Source: Verrucomicrobiia bacterium (GTDB lineage: Bacteria > Verrucomicrobiota > Verrucomicrobiia > Limisphaerales > JADLHS01). From it: 64,000 nt of DNA. Below, piece after piece: positions 45,278-54,719 of the stretch. Position 1 is the first letter of the stretch. Each line of letters starts with the position of its first letter. The notes beneath the pieces are model-generated. The model did not search any database. It was given only the letters and a program-made list of their open reading frames with translations, and was not told where the DNA came from. Both the position numbers and the translations under genes were made by a program. The DNA lies in NCBI GenBank assembly GCA_026125285.1, contig JAHCLO010000009.1, positions 1-64,000 of the forward strand. Reading direction: 5' to 3'.

Positions 45278-46222
45278 ATGAGACACAAGCATCCCATCTC
45301 CGTCGTCACCGGCGCCGCCGGCTTTCTCGGTTCGCACCTGACCGACCTGCTGCTGGCCCGCGGCCACCGCGTAATCGGCATTGATAATTTCATTACCGGC
45401 ACCGTGGCGAACCTCGCCCATCTGGCCGGCAATCCGCGCTTCCGGTTCATCGAGCAGGACGTCACCGAGTTCCTCTTCCTGGATGGCCCGGTGAATTACG
45501 TCTGGCACTTTGCGTCGCCCGCCAGCCCGGTGGACTACCTGAATTTCCCAATTCAAACCCTCAAAGTCGGTTCGCTGGGCACCCACAAGGCCCTCGGTCT
45601 GGCCATGGAGAAAAAAGCCCGTTTCCTGCTCGCTTCCACTTCCGAGATCTACGGCGACCCCCTGGTGCATCCGCAGACGGAAGAATACTGGGGCCACGTC
45701 AACACCATCGGCCCGCGCGGCTGCTACGATGAAGCCAAGCGGTTCGCGGAAGCCCTCACAATGGCCTACCACCGCGAGCATGGCGTTGAAACCCGCATCG
45801 TGCGCATCTTCAACACCTACGGCCCGCGGATGAGAATGCACGATGGCCGCGTGGTACCGGCGTTCATCGGCCAGGCGTTGAAGCACAAACCCATCACGGT
45901 GTTTGGCCGGGGTACGCAAACCCGGAGTTTCTGCTACGTGTCGGATTTGATCGAGGGGATTTACCGTCTGATGATGAGCCGGTACGCGTTGCCCGTGAAC
46001 ATTGGCAACCCCACCGAGATGACGATGGTGCAGTTTGCCGAGGCCATCATCCGTGCCACCCGCTCGCGCAGCCGCATGGTGTTCAAGCCACTGCCGCAGG
46101 ACGACCCCAAACAACGCCGGCCCGACATCACCAAGGCGCGCAAAGTCTTGAAGTGGCAACCCGAGGTGACGCTCACGCAAGGCCTGCGGGCGACCATCAA
46201 TTATTTCCGTAAGAAAGGTTGA
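45278..46222 (+). CDS. UDP-glucuronate decarboxylase (UDP-xylose synthase)
   Basis: This 314-residue extended-SDR protein has the NAD+ motif TGAAGFLGS (11-19), the acidic strand end [10 protein letters not shown], and the catalytic Y150-x3-K154 (YDEAK) with S122/E123 in [12 protein letters not shown]. The sequence [15 protein letters not shown] with [14 protein letters not shown] is diagnostic of UXS enzymes, which convert UDP-glucuronate to UDP-xylose. It supplies a sugar donor to the polysaccharide enzymes upstream. No UDP-glucose dehydrogenase is in the window. Start: ATG at 45278. Confidence 0.94.
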   Translation: MRHKHPISVVTGAAGFLGSHLTDLLLARGHRVIGIDNFITGTVANLAHLAGNPRFRFIEQDVTEFLFLDGPVNYVWHFASPASPVDYLNFPIQTLKVGSLGTHKALGLAMEKKARFLLASTSEIYGDPLVHPQTEEYWGHVNTIGPRGCYDEAKRFAEALTMAYHREHGVETRIVRIFNTYGPRMRMHDGRVVPAFIGQALKHKPITVFGRGTQTRSFCYVSDLIEGIYRLMMSRYALPVNIGNPTEMTMVQFAEAIIRATRSRSRMVFKPLPQDDPKQRRPDITKARKVLKWQPEVTLTQGLRATINYFRKKG

Positions 46223-46353
46223 GCACTTGTCACCCCGCTGCGGGCGCGCTTGATTCGACCGAGACCTTCCATTCGTCAGCGGAAGTTCATGTTGAACGCC
46301 CAACTTGAGTTGCCCGAGCCTAAGAGGAAGTGATTGTTTGGGGCAAAATCACC

Positions 46354-46383
46354 TTGAACCAACCAACTGCCGCCTGATATAGA
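46354..46383 (+). promoter_or_regulatory. Candidate sigma-70 promoter of the pilin-like gene
   Basis: ttgaac (46354-46359) and tataga (46378-46383) are spaced 18 bases apart, with TGA just before the -10 giving an extended -10. Transcription would start near 46390, leaving a leader of about 35 bases with a small hairpin (ggctgg-caa-ccagcc). Confidence 0.5.
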
Positions 46384-46424
46384 GTTGGCTGGCAACCAGC
46401 CGAGGGTTGTATTATTGTGCGCCT

Positions 46425-47222
46425 ATGAAAGCGAAGCTCCAGTTTATCCGTTCAAGCAGGCTGGGTTTTACACTGATCGAGTTGCTGGTGGTGATTGCCA
46501 TCATTGCCATTCTGGCGGCCATGCTTCTGCCCGCCTTGAGCAAATCGAAGACCAAAGCTCAAGGCATCTACTGTATGAACAACCATCGCCAGCTTATGTT
46601 CGCCTGGCGGATGTACGCGGATGACAGCAACGATCAGTTGCTTTACGCCTTCGGCGGCACCACCCCCACCAATAACCTCACGCCTTACACCTGGGTCCAA
46701 GGGCACATGCGAAACGATCCTTTGAGCACGATCTATCTGGAGGTAAGCCCACTGGTCAAGTACATGGGCCGGGGACTCACAATCTGGAAATGCCCCGGTG
46801 ATCGCACCCCCCAAGTTCGCAGCATGGCCATGAACCATCTGGTCGGAGGCGACGGCTTTTCCGTGGCCAATAATTATTATGGCCTCTGGCCGCATGAGGC
46901 TTTCATGGTGTTTCGCAAACTGGGACAGATGAAAAACCCGGCCATGACTTGGGTGATGCTGGATGAGCGCCCCCAAACCATCAACGACGCCTTCTTCGTC
47001 ACCGACATGGCGAACTACGACAATCAGCGAGCCATGCAGATCATTGATCATCCGGGCATCCAGCATAACAATGCCGCGGGATTCTCCTTTGCCGACGGTC
47101 ATGCCGAGATCAAGAAATGGCGCGATGCGCCGTTTCTTACCCCCAATCCCTCGGGTCGGATCCAGGCGCCCAACAGTCAGGACCTGCAGTGGCTCCTAAT
47201 CCGCACCTCCCAGAAGAAGTAA
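46425..47222 (+). CDS. Type IV pilin-like secreted protein with DG motif
   Basis: This 265-residue protein has a prepilin N-terminus: a short basic leader, then [20 protein letters not shown], with cleavage expected after the Gly before F and the Glu at +5. The rest is a globular head with [20 protein letters not shown] and, near the C-terminus, [14 protein letters not shown], the H-x-DG-type motif of the large verrucomicrobial/planctomycete family. Such proteins are exported by a type II secretion/pilus-like machine. The role is unknown. The ATG at 46425 fits the promoter; an in-frame TTG at 46407 adds six residues. It is followed, 59 bases later, by a LamG gene. Confidence 0.88.
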   Translation: MKAKLQFIRSSRLGFTLIELLVVIAIIAILAAMLLPALSKSKTKAQGIYCMNNHRQLMFAWRMYADDSNDQLLYAFGGTTPTNNLTPYTWVQGHMRNDPLSTIYLEVSPLVKYMGRGLTIWKCPGDRTPQVRSMAMNHLVGGDGFSVANNYYGLWPHEAFMVFRKLGQMKNPAMTWVMLDERPQTINDAFFVTDMANYDNQRAMQIIDHPGIQHNNAAGFSFADGHAEIKKWRDAPFLTPNPSGRIQAPNSQDLQWLLIRTSQKK

Positions 47223-47281
47223 GCGGCCAGCGAGCAAGCTTTCCTCCCTGAATCCTGAACCTCCCAAACCCAGAAGAAATC

Positions 47282-49822
47282 ATGCACTCAATGCTCAAAA
47301 ACTCCAAAATGTGTCTGCTGGCCGTCGCGGCCAGTTGGATTGTGTCCAGCGCGTCCGCGCAACCCATCGTCCACTTCCCCTTCAACGAAGGCAACGGTCC
47401 GACCCTCACCGATACTGCCAGCGGTTTGGTCGCCACCATGGGCACGCAACAGGACCCGGTGGCGGATGCCGTGATCTTGTCCGACATTTCGCCCTCGGGC
47501 CTGGGCGGCGACCGATCCATCACCACGTCCGGTAATGGCTTCCTCGTCGCGGACGATTCAGCCAGCCGCGTCCTCAACATCACCAATGGGCCGATCACGA
47601 TCGAGTGCTGGCTCAACATCAATGGCGCCTTCTTCAAGCCCAACGAAGGCATCGTCGCGTACGGCGGCTCCTACAAGATGGGCATGCGCGGTGGTTCGCA
47701 GGTGTTCACGCTCTACGGCATTGCGGACATCACCAACACCGCCGCACGGTTGATTATCACCGATCAATGGGTGCATCTGGCGGCGGCTTGGGAGCCAGGT
47801 GTGGGTGTGCATTTTTATGTCAACGGCGTACATTCCTTGACCGAATACACGGCCCTGGCGGCCCGCCCCACGCTGCACAATTATCTCAGCATCGCCTCGG
47901 AAGGTCTGGGCAACAACGTCGTGGCTTCCTTGGACCGTGTGCGTATCCACAACGCGCTGCTTACGGCGGATCAGTTGGACACGGACGCTGCCAACCCCAA
48001 GCCCGTCAACGCCAACACCCTTGTCAACTACAGCTTCAATGAGGCGGCTTTCCCCGCGATGAACTCCCTCTCGCCGTCGCTGCCCACGATGCAGTCCTCA
48101 ACCTTCCTGCCCGAAGTAACCAGTCCGGTGTGGACCAACGACACGCCGACCGGCTTGGCGGGCGACTATGCGCTGGCGTTCCTTACGGACAAGCCACCGG
48201 TCTTTGAATCCGCTTTCGCGCCCGATTCCGGCGGTGCGATTGACCTGGATGCCAACGGCACCAACTACACCCTGCAAGCCTGGGTCAAGCTGCCCACCGG
48301 TCCGATGGAAGAACGTCGCGTGATTTATTTCACGGGTGGCCCGGCGCCGCGCGTTTCCCTTTCGATCAACGCCAACCGCGCTTTGCACTCCACGCTTTAC
48401 GGCAACACCGACTTTGCCTCCAGCGTGGTTATCCCTAATGACGGGCGCTGGCATCACGTGGCGGTGGTGATGGAGGACTTTTTGCGGATGCGTTTCTACC
48501 TGGACGGGGTACTGCGCCAGACGATTAACCGAACGGCCACCGGCGCGCTCGGTTCGACCGCCACTCCCGGCATCACGATTGGCAAGGAGAGCGAAACCCG
48601 CTACTTCCGCGGCTTGTTGGATCGGGTCATGATCCATAATGTGGCCCTGACCAACTCCACGATTGACTATCCGGCGATTCCGGGCCTGCCCACCTTCGAT
48701 TCTCTGGCGGCGCACCCCGCCAATGTGGCCACCAACCTCGGTGCCACCGTGTCGTTCACTGCCGCGCCGACTTCGGCCAGCCCCGCCACGTATCAATGGC
48801 GCTACCGCACCAATCTCGCGGACGAGGCAAGCATCGCGTTGCCCGGCGAAACCGGACTCACCCTCACCTTGGACAACATCACCGCCGAGCATTTGGGGTA
48901 TTACTTCCTGGCTGTTACCAATGCCGTCGGCGCCACGGAATCCTATGCGGCCCGGTTGAGCCTGCCCGTCAATCTGGGTGCGAAACTGTTTGATTTTGAA
49001 GCGCCCACCTACGTCTCCGGAATTCTGAAAGACCAGGATGGCTGGTCCAACGATTTCAATGACAACGCTGTGCGCGTTCTCACCGAAACGCAAATCGCCG
49101 ACGTGCTGACGACCTCCGGCCGCACCGCGGGGCAAACGGTGCATGGCGGCTCGCAGGCGCTCTTGATAACCGGCCCGGCCTTGGCAACCACGTCCATCCG
49201 TTCCATCACCGGTCTCGAAACAGAGCAGAATGTAACGCTCGAGGTGTGGGTGCGACCACTATCAGCCGCCGCGGGCAACGCGATTGGCAACGTCTTCCTC
49301 ACGATGGAGAACGCCGCAGGCACGCGAGCCGCCGCCTTCCGCTTTGGACCACTCCTGAGCATTGACTACGGCACCGCCATCACCGGCGTGTGGCAGGCTA
49401 CCGGAAGAACGGCAGACCCAGACACATGGTACCGGCTCACGATGAGTCTGGACTATGTCGCGCGGACGTATGACTTCTTCATTGATGGCGAGAAGATCAA
49501 CGCTGATCCCATTCCCTTCTACACCGCCACCTCGGACAGCTTCCGCCAAATCCGCATCTTCCGCGGCGCGAATCAGGCGGGGATGATTGTGGATGACTTG
49601 AACGTGACTGGCCCGGCCACCGAGCCAGAACTGGGGATTCGTGTGGGAGACGGCGTCCTGATCATCGCCTGGCCCGCTTCTGCGACGGACTACGAACTCA
49701 AATCCGCCGCAACTGTCACGGGGCCCTACGCGGACACCGTGCCGCACACCACTGTGGGTGACGAGAACCAGGCAACCATCCAGCCAACCGGCAACAGCCG
49801 CTACTTCCGACTGGTCAAGTAG
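47282..49822 (+). CDS. Secreted LamG/Ig-like protein
   Basis: This 846-residue protein has a signal peptide (KMCLLAVAASWIVSSASAQ). A LamG domain spans roughly 80-235, a second 310-460 with HHVAVVMEDFLRMRFYLDG, an Ig-like domain about 470-565 and a further LamG-like jelly roll to about 765. The C-terminal 75 residues (IIAWPASATDYELKS to RYFRLVK) match the terminal beta module common in secreted verrucomicrobial proteins, not a PEP-CTERM tail. It is probably extracellular and glycan-binding. Its partner upstream is a pilin-like protein on the same strand. A terminator follows. Start: ATG at 47282. Confidence 0.88.
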   Translation: MHSMLKNSKMCLLAVAASWIVSSASAQPIVHFPFNEGNGPTLTDTASGLVATMGTQQDPVADAVILSDISPSGLGGDRSITTSGNGFLVADDSASRVLNITNGPITIECWLNINGAFFKPNEGIVAYGGSYKMGMRGGSQVFTLYGIADITNTAARLIITDQWVHLAAAWEPGVGVHFYVNGVHSLTEYTALAARPTLHNYLSIASEGLGNNVVASLDRVRIHNALLTADQLDTDAANPKPVNANTLVNYSFNEAAFPAMNSLSPSLPTMQSSTFLPEVTSPVWTNDTPTGLAGDYALAFLTDKPPVFESAFAPDSGGAIDLDANGTNYTLQAWVKLPTGPMEERRVIYFTGGPAPRVSLSINANRALHSTLYGNTDFASSVVIPNDGRWHHVAVVMEDFLRMRFYLDGVLRQTINRTATGALGSTATPGITIGKESETRYFRGLLDRVMIHNVALTNSTIDYPAIPGLPTFDSLAAHPANVATNLGATVSFTAAPTSASPATYQWRYRTNLADEASIALPGETGLTLTLDNITAEHLGYYFLAVTNAVGATESYAARLSLPVNLGAKLFDFEAPTYVSGILKDQDGWSNDFNDNAVRVLTETQIADVLTTSGRTAGQTVHGGSQALLITGPALATTSIRSITGLETEQNVTLEVWVRPLSAAAGNAIGNVFLTMENAAGTRAAAFRFGPLLSIDYGTAITGVWQATGRTADPDTWYRLTMSLDYVARTYDFFIDGEKINADPIPFYTATSDSFRQIRIFRGANQAGMIVDDLNVTGPATEPELGIRVGDGVLIIAWPASATDYELKSAATVTGPYADTVPHTTVGDENQATIQPTGNSRYFRLVK

Positions 49823-49849
49823 CGGTAACCGACAAACTTGATTGCACCA

Positions 49850-49886
49850 CCACCGGCGGGGCCTAACCCTCGCCGGTGGTTTTTTC
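49850..49886 (+). terminator. Rho-independent terminator after the LamG gene
   Basis: A 9-base perfect stem (ccaccggcg / cgccggtgg) is followed by six T residues. It lies 28 bases after the LamG stop. Confidence 0.9.
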
Positions 49887-49980
49887 GTTTAATCGTAGCG
49901 CGCGTCGACCGGCATTGGCTGGCGATGAACTCCTTACGACCCGTTTAGTCACCTCACAGGCCGCGGACGTCCAGTTGCGT

Positions 49981-51243
49981 TCAGAGCAAGCAGGTCCGGC
50001 GCAAGACCTCCAGCGCCTGCTGTGTGGTGACTTGCTTGAACGTCTCACGGTCGTAGGGATTGAAATTGCGCAGCACCAAAACCTTTTCTGGCGTGGCCAA
50101 TCCGACAAAGACCGTGCCCACGGGTTTGGCTACCGTGCCACCGCTTGGACCCGCAATCCCCGTGACGGACAAGGCGAAATTCGCCTGACTCAGCTGTCGG
50201 GCGCCCAGTGCCATTTCCCTGGCCGCTTCCTCGCTCACGGCGCCGTGGGTCGCGAGGGTTTCGGCGCGGACTCCCAACGACTTCTGCTTCGCTTCGTTGC
50301 TGTACGTGACCCAGCCCGCCAGCAACACCGCCGACGCGCCCGGCACATTGGTGATGCGATGCGCAAGGGCGCCGCCGGTGCAGGATTCCGCCAGCGCCAG
50401 CGTTTGTTTTCGCTCCGTCAAGCCGCGCACCACCACCGTTTCCAGTTCCTCATCATCCACCGCATAAACATCCCGGCCAATCTTCTCGCGGACGATGCCT
50501 TCGGCCTGCCGCACGAGCAGTCGCGCACTCGGAGTGCGCGCGGCCAGCCGCACATCCACCTGCCCGCTGCGGGCGCAGTAACCCAGTTCCAGTCCGGCCG
50601 CCACCAGGGGCTGCAGTAGTCCGCCAATTTTCTCCTGCACCACCGATTCTCCCACGCCGGTGGTGCGCAGGCTGCGGCATACGAACTCGCTCTCCGGCGG
50701 CAACACCTGACCGAGCAACGGTACGACGACTTCATTGAACATGGGCCGCAATTCGCGAGGCGGCCCCGGCAGCATAACCAGCCAACTGGCTGTGCCCTCG
50801 CGACGATACGGATTGGGCCGCACCTCCATGGCCAGGCCCGGCGCCGTGCCCTGTGGATTCGGCAACACCAGCGCTCCGGCCGGCACCATCGCCTGCACCC
50901 GTGTGCGCTCGGGCATCGGGCGTTTTCGCCCTGCGAAGAACCGCTCGATCTGATCCACGATGCTCGCATCCTCGCGCAGCGCCCGGCCCAGCAACTGCGC
51001 GATCAACTCCCGCGTGAGATCATCGGATGTCGGCCCCAGCCCGCCCGTGGTAATGACAAGGTCGGCGCGGGCCAGTGCCTCGCGCACTGCTTGTTCGATG
51101 TCCGGTCCCGTGTCGGCAACGGCCACTTGACGCGTGACCACGTAACCCAGATCCGCCAAGCGGCGGCAGAGCCACTGCTGATGGGTGTTAAGGACGCGGC
51201 CCAGCATCAGTTCGCTGCCGGTGTTGATGAGTTCGACATTCAC
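49981..51243 (-). CDS. cinA: Competence/damage-inducible protein CinA
   Basis: This 420-residue protein has both CinA domains. The first is an N-terminal MoaB/MogA-like domain with VELINTGSELMLGRVLN and VITTGGLGPTSDDLTREL. The second is the C-terminal CinA domain with LALAESCTGGALAHRITNVPG, FALSVTGIAGPSGGTVAKPVG and VGLATPEK. It has nicotinamide-nucleotide amidohydrolase and ADP-ribose pyrophosphatase activity in characterised members, recycling NMN. The start is taken as the GTG at 51243 (MNVELINTG), matching the family N-terminus; an upstream TTG at 51264 would add seven residues. It may connect to the NAD synthetase encoded 11 kb upstream. Confidence 0.95.
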   Translation of the reverse strand: MNVELINTGSELMLGRVLNTHQQWLCRRLADLGYVVTRQVAVADTGPDIEQAVREALARADLVITTGGLGPTSDDLTRELIAQLLGRALREDASIVDQIERFFAGRKRPMPERTRVQAMVPAGALVLPNPQGTAPGLAMEVRPNPYRREGTASWLVMLPGPPRELRPMFNEVVVPLLGQVLPPESEFVCRSLRTTGVGESVVQEKIGGLLQPLVAAGLELGYCARSGQVDVRLAARTPSARLLVRQAEGIVREKIGRDVYAVDDEELETVVVRGLTERKQTLALAESCTGGALAHRITNVPGASAVLLAGWVTYSNEAKQKSLGVRAETLATHGAVSEEAAREMALGARQLSQANFALSVTGIAGPSGGTVAKPVGTVFVGLATPEKVLVLRNFNPYDRETFKQVTTQQALEVLRRTCLL

Positions 51244-51364
51244 GCGTGACCAGTGTTTGGCCAAGAATTATCGCTGGCAAGGTTGGAGTGGCCGTTGGAC
51301 CTGCCAGATGGCCATGGAAGTTGGATTCGATCGCCCGGCCCTGCCTGGCCGGAAAACCACTGCG

Positions 51365-52174
51365 TCAGGGGGCCTTGGTTGGTGTTGGCTTGCGGATTTC
51401 CGCCTCGAAGGTTCCCGCCACATAACTGCGCTTCTCATCAGGAGCGCAGAAATACAGCCGACCCGGCATACGCTTGCCGGTCACCTGGCCGAATTCCAGC
51501 CGCAGCGCGTAACCTTCCCGGACATGCTCGGTCACCGGCTGATCCTGCTCATCCCTCCAGCGAAGGATGACGCGCGGCGGCTTGACCCGGTTGGTTTCGA
51601 GATTGATTACCTTGCCGGCCAGGTCCTCGCCCTGCCTCGCGTACAAGAGAATCGTCAGGCCCGCTTCGGGCGGCCAGGTGGCGCCCTGCCGCAGGCTCAA
51701 CGTGCCGCCCTGAAGCGTGGCCCGCTGAAGGTCAAAGCGCCGTCCATGAATCCGCCCCGTGGCCGGCGTTTCAGGGATCTTTACCGAGGCCAGTTGCAGC
51801 GTCCAATTGGTGTCCGACGCTGGTGCAACGGGTTGCGATGGGGCTTGACGCTGAACGACCTTCGTGAGTTGGTCGCGGAAAAAATATGCCCCCGCCCCAA
51901 CGGCACCGAGGACCAACACCAACGCAACGGCGGCCAGTGGCGACATCCGTCGGCCAACGTGTGCGTCCGCAGACTCCGCGCCCGCCACGCGGAGGGGCGG
52001 TCGCGTGCTGACCTGGGTGCCTCGGAGCAACAGCGGCGACGCCCCGCCCGAACGCACCTGCGGCACGACGATGTTGCGATAGCAGGTGGGACACTCCATT
52101 TGCGTGCCACCTTTATCCGACGCGCACTCGATGTGCTGGCCGCAAACAGGACACGCAAACTTGAATTCGCTCAT
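51365..52174 (-). CDS. Zinc-ribbon membrane protein of unknown function
   Basis: This 269-residue protein starts with a zinc ribbon (C8-P-V-C and C28-P-T-C, each CxxC) of the verrucomicrobial type. A Gly/Ser/Arg-rich linker, one membrane segment (AAVALVLVLGAVGAGAYFF, about 80-98) and an extracytoplasmic or C-terminal beta-rich domain (about 120-269) follow. The ribbon would lie in the cytoplasm. Similar proteins are frequent in Verrucomicrobia but their roles are unknown. It ends 122 bases before the cinA start on the same strand. Start: ATG at 52174. Confidence 0.75.
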   Translation of the reverse strand: MSEFKFACPVCGQHIECASDKGGTQMECPTCYRNIVVPQVRSGGASPLLLRGTQVSTRPPLRVAGAESADAHVGRRMSPLAAVALVLVLGAVGAGAYFFRDQLTKVVQRQAPSQPVAPASDTNWTLQLASVKIPETPATGRIHGRRFDLQRATLQGGTLSLRQGATWPPEAGLTILLYARQGEDLAGKVINLETNRVKPPRVILRWRDEQDQPVTEHVREGYALRLEFGQVTGKRMPGRLYFCAPDEKRSYVAGTFEAEIRKPTPTKAP

Positions 52175-52533
52175 GGTAGAAACGCGACTCGCGTTTTAAG
52201 TTGCCGGGGAAACGATGGCATTATTTGGGCCAGGTCGCAATCAGGCAATTACCCGATCCCGCTACCGAACTAACCCGGCAAGTGCTCCGCACTTTCCCGG
52301 AGATACCTGCTGGCGGCGGCTGGTTTGCCAAAGGACTTGAGCCACACGGCGACACCCAGGCTGTTGTCGGTGAAACCTAGTTTCCTTGGGCCAGGATCAA
52401 GCTCTTGCTCGTGCGCCAAGGATGACGCACGAGCGGAGTGGTCACTTGTAGCAGGAGGAATTCCGGCTGAAAGAAGTTTCACCGCACCGGCTTTTGCGGT
52501 ATCGGTGCCACGCAACATGCGATTGGCCAGACC
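52175..52533. other. Intergenic region without a recognised gene
   Basis: A 359-base gap between divergent genes. A minus-strand frame reads into it with GFTDNSLGVAVWLKSFGKPA, but that is not a known family and the frame continues as antisense of the downstream gene. No repeat was found. It probably holds two promoters. Confidence 0.4.
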
Positions 52534-53943
52534 ATGAACGACGAATACACCCACAGCACGCAGCAAAAGGCGCGACAGATCAACATTGATGCCCGGCGCT
52601 ACGGCACATTTGCCGAGATCGGCGCCGGCCAGGAGGTGGCGCGCTGGTTCTTTCATGTCGGCGGCGCCGCGGGCACCGTGGCCAAGACCATGTCCGCCTA
52701 CGACATGGCGGTCAGCGACGCGATCTACGGCCCCAGCGACCGCTACGTGAGTCGCCGTCGGTTGCGGGCCATGCTGGATTACGAATTCGATCTGCTGCTG
52801 CAACGACTCGATCCGTCGCGCGGCGACAAATGCAACTTCTTCGTCTTCGCCAACACGGTGGCCACACACAGTTTCAGCCGGCAGGAGTTGGGGCGTGGCT
52901 GGCTGGGCATTCGGCTCCAAACCGAGTCACGCGGGCCGGCCTCGGAAATCCTCATCCACGTCCGGATGTTGGACAAAGAGAACGTCCGGCAGCAGGAGGC
53001 CCTGGGGATCATTGGGGTGAATCTGATTCACGGCGCGTTTTATCTGCATCGCGAACCGGAGGCGCTGATCGGCGCTTTGCTCGACAACCTCACTTGGGAG
53101 CGCGTGGAGGTGGACTTGATCCAGTTCTCTGGCCCGGCGTTCGCGGGCGTGGACAACCGCCTCATGGCGCTGCAACTGGTCCGGCACGGCTTGACGGAAG
53201 CCGCCATGTTCACGGCCGCGGGCGAGGCGGCGCAATGGGACGAGGCGCTGTACAAAAAGCCCGTGCTCGTCCAGCGCGGCAGTTTTCGGCCCGTCACCAA
53301 CGCCACGCTCGACGTGCTGGAACGCGCGCTGGAACAGTTTGTCCGTGAACCGGAACTCAACGGCGAAACCCCCGTGGTGCTCATGGAGATGACGTTGCGC
53401 CACTTGACCGCGGATGACGCGATTGACCCGCATGATTTCCTGGATCGCGCCGACACGCTCACGCCCTTGGGCAAAACGGTGCTCGTGTCGAACTTCCGTC
53501 GCTTCCACCGGCTGGCCGCCTATCTCTCGCGCTACACGCAACGCCCCATCGGCCTGGCGCTCGGCGCGTCCAAGCTGGGCGAGATCTTCGACGAGCACTA
53601 CTACAACCACAACGAGGGCGAACTGCTCGGCGGATTGGGGCAGTTGTTCAAAAATTCCAGCCGGCTCTATGTGTATCCGAGCCTCGATTTCAACACCGGG
53701 CAGGTGGTTACGGCGGCCAATTACCCAGTGCCGCCGCACCTGAAATCACTGCACGCCCACTTGCTCGAGAATCGTTACCTCCTGGACATCCAGAATTCCA
53801 ATGCCGACTTTCTGCGCATCCGCTCGCGCGACGTGTTGGAGAAGATAAAAGCCGGGGATACCACTTGGGAACGACTCGTGCCGCCGGTGATCCTGGAAGT
53901 CATTAAAGCCAAACGGTTGTTTGGCTACCGACCCGCCGGATAA
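52534..53943 (+). CDS. Conserved soluble protein of unknown function
   Basis: This 469-residue cytoplasmic-looking protein has no signal peptide or membrane segment. It matches a widespread bacterial family that I recall only by sequence style, with conserved stretches NIDARRYGTFAEIGAGQEVA, WFFHVGGAAGTVAKTMSAYD, RYVSRRRLRAMLDYEFDLL and NLIHGAFYLHREPEAL. Database entries sometimes call such proteins TonB-dependent receptors, which the sequence does not support: there is no beta-barrel pattern, plug domain or signal. The function is unknown. It is not obviously linked to its neighbours. Start: ATG at 52534. Confidence 0.75.
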   Translation: MNDEYTHSTQQKARQINIDARRYGTFAEIGAGQEVARWFFHVGGAAGTVAKTMSAYDMAVSDAIYGPSDRYVSRRRLRAMLDYEFDLLLQRLDPSRGDKCNFFVFANTVATHSFSRQELGRGWLGIRLQTESRGPASEILIHVRMLDKENVRQQEALGIIGVNLIHGAFYLHREPEALIGALLDNLTWERVEVDLIQFSGPAFAGVDNRLMALQLVRHGLTEAAMFTAAGEAAQWDEALYKKPVLVQRGSFRPVTNATLDVLERALEQFVREPELNGETPVVLMEMTLRHLTADDAIDPHDFLDRADTLTPLGKTVLVSNFRRFHRLAAYLSRYTQRPIGLALGASKLGEIFDEHYYNHNEGELLGGLGQLFKNSSRLYVYPSLDFNTGQVVTAANYPVPPHLKSLHAHLLENRYLLDIQNSNADFLRIRSRDVLEKIKAGDTTWERLVPPVILEVIKAKRLFGYRPAG

Positions 53944-54050
53944 CCGGAGGCGCACCGGCCTCGAACCGCTGCACTGTGCGCCATTGGCATTGAAAGCCAG
54001 ACCGTTTCGGCCTTTACTCAGCCAGCGTCAACCCGGAGCGAGCCCATAAC

Positions 54051-54506
54051 ATGTCCAAGCAAGAAATCCGGCATCCCGATCGGGCCACTTCCACGGGAGT
54101 GTATTCCGCCGCGGTGGCGGTGGACGGCTGGGTGTATGTGAGCGGGATTGGCCCGGTGGACCCCCAAACTGGCCAAGCTGTACGCGGCAGCATCGAAGAC
54201 GAAACGCGCCACGTCATGGGGCAATTGGACAGAATTCTCGGCGCGGCCGGTTGCACCCGCCATGACGTGGTCAAATGCACCGTGCATCTGGCCGACATCG
54301 AGGATTTTGACCGTTTCAACACTGTGTATCGGGAGTTCTTTCGGGACGTTGCCGTGTTGCCCGCGCGCACCACCGTGCAATCCGTCCTGTGGAACGCGAT
54401 CAAGGTGGAGATTGATTGTGTGGCAAAACAGAGCCAGACCCAAACCCGAGGAGAGACTTCGCCGAATCCAGATTCGCGCTTTGAATCCCCAAACCGTAGC
54501 CGCTGA
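54051..54506 (+). CDS. Second RidA-family protein, C-terminus ending in a repeat
   Basis: This 151-residue protein is a divergent RidA-fold member with a substrate-site Arg (R106 in LPARTTVQ) and SGIGPVDPQTGQ near 31-42. The last 20 or so residues (TRGETSPNPDSRFESPNRSR) are not part of the fold. The final codons and the stop TGA lie inside the family A palindrome that begins at 54496, so the repeat appears to have extended the frame. The substrate of this subgroup is unknown, probably an enamine/imine. It shares only the fold with the RidA at 23966. Start: ATG at 54051. Confidence 0.85.
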   Translation: MSKQEIRHPDRATSTGVYSAAVAVDGWVYVSGIGPVDPQTGQAVRGSIEDETRHVMGQLDRILGAAGCTRHDVVKCTVHLADIEDFDRFNTVYREFFRDVAVLPARTTVQSVLWNAIKVEIDCVAKQSQTQTRGETSPNPDSRFESPNRSR

Positions 54507-54566
54507 CGTGAGGAAGCGGATTCCCATCAGTTGCAGCGTTGTCCGCCTCCTCACCTCGGCGGCTAC
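54496..54566. repeat. Dispersed palindromic repeat, family A, copy 3
   Basis: The arms gtagccgctgacgtgaggaa (54496) and ctcctcacctcggcggctac (ending 54566) are inverted copies around a 20-base centre. The left arm contains the stop codon of the preceding RidA gene. Confidence 0.85.
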
Positions 54567-54719
54567 AAGCGAAGGGTTCATGAAGAGCTTGGGGATCACA
54601 CCCTGGAAATGTCGGCCAATTCCATGGGCGAATTCGGGCCAAGCCTCGAAGCCGGTCGCATTCTGGTAGGTTTTCGCGCAGGTTGCCAATGGGCAAAAAC
54701 CCGCTACCCTCGTCCGCCG

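Noticed and set aside
52270..52920. Minus-strand frame across the gap at 52175-52533
   Set aside because: Half is antisense to the conserved protein; the gap part has no recognisable family.
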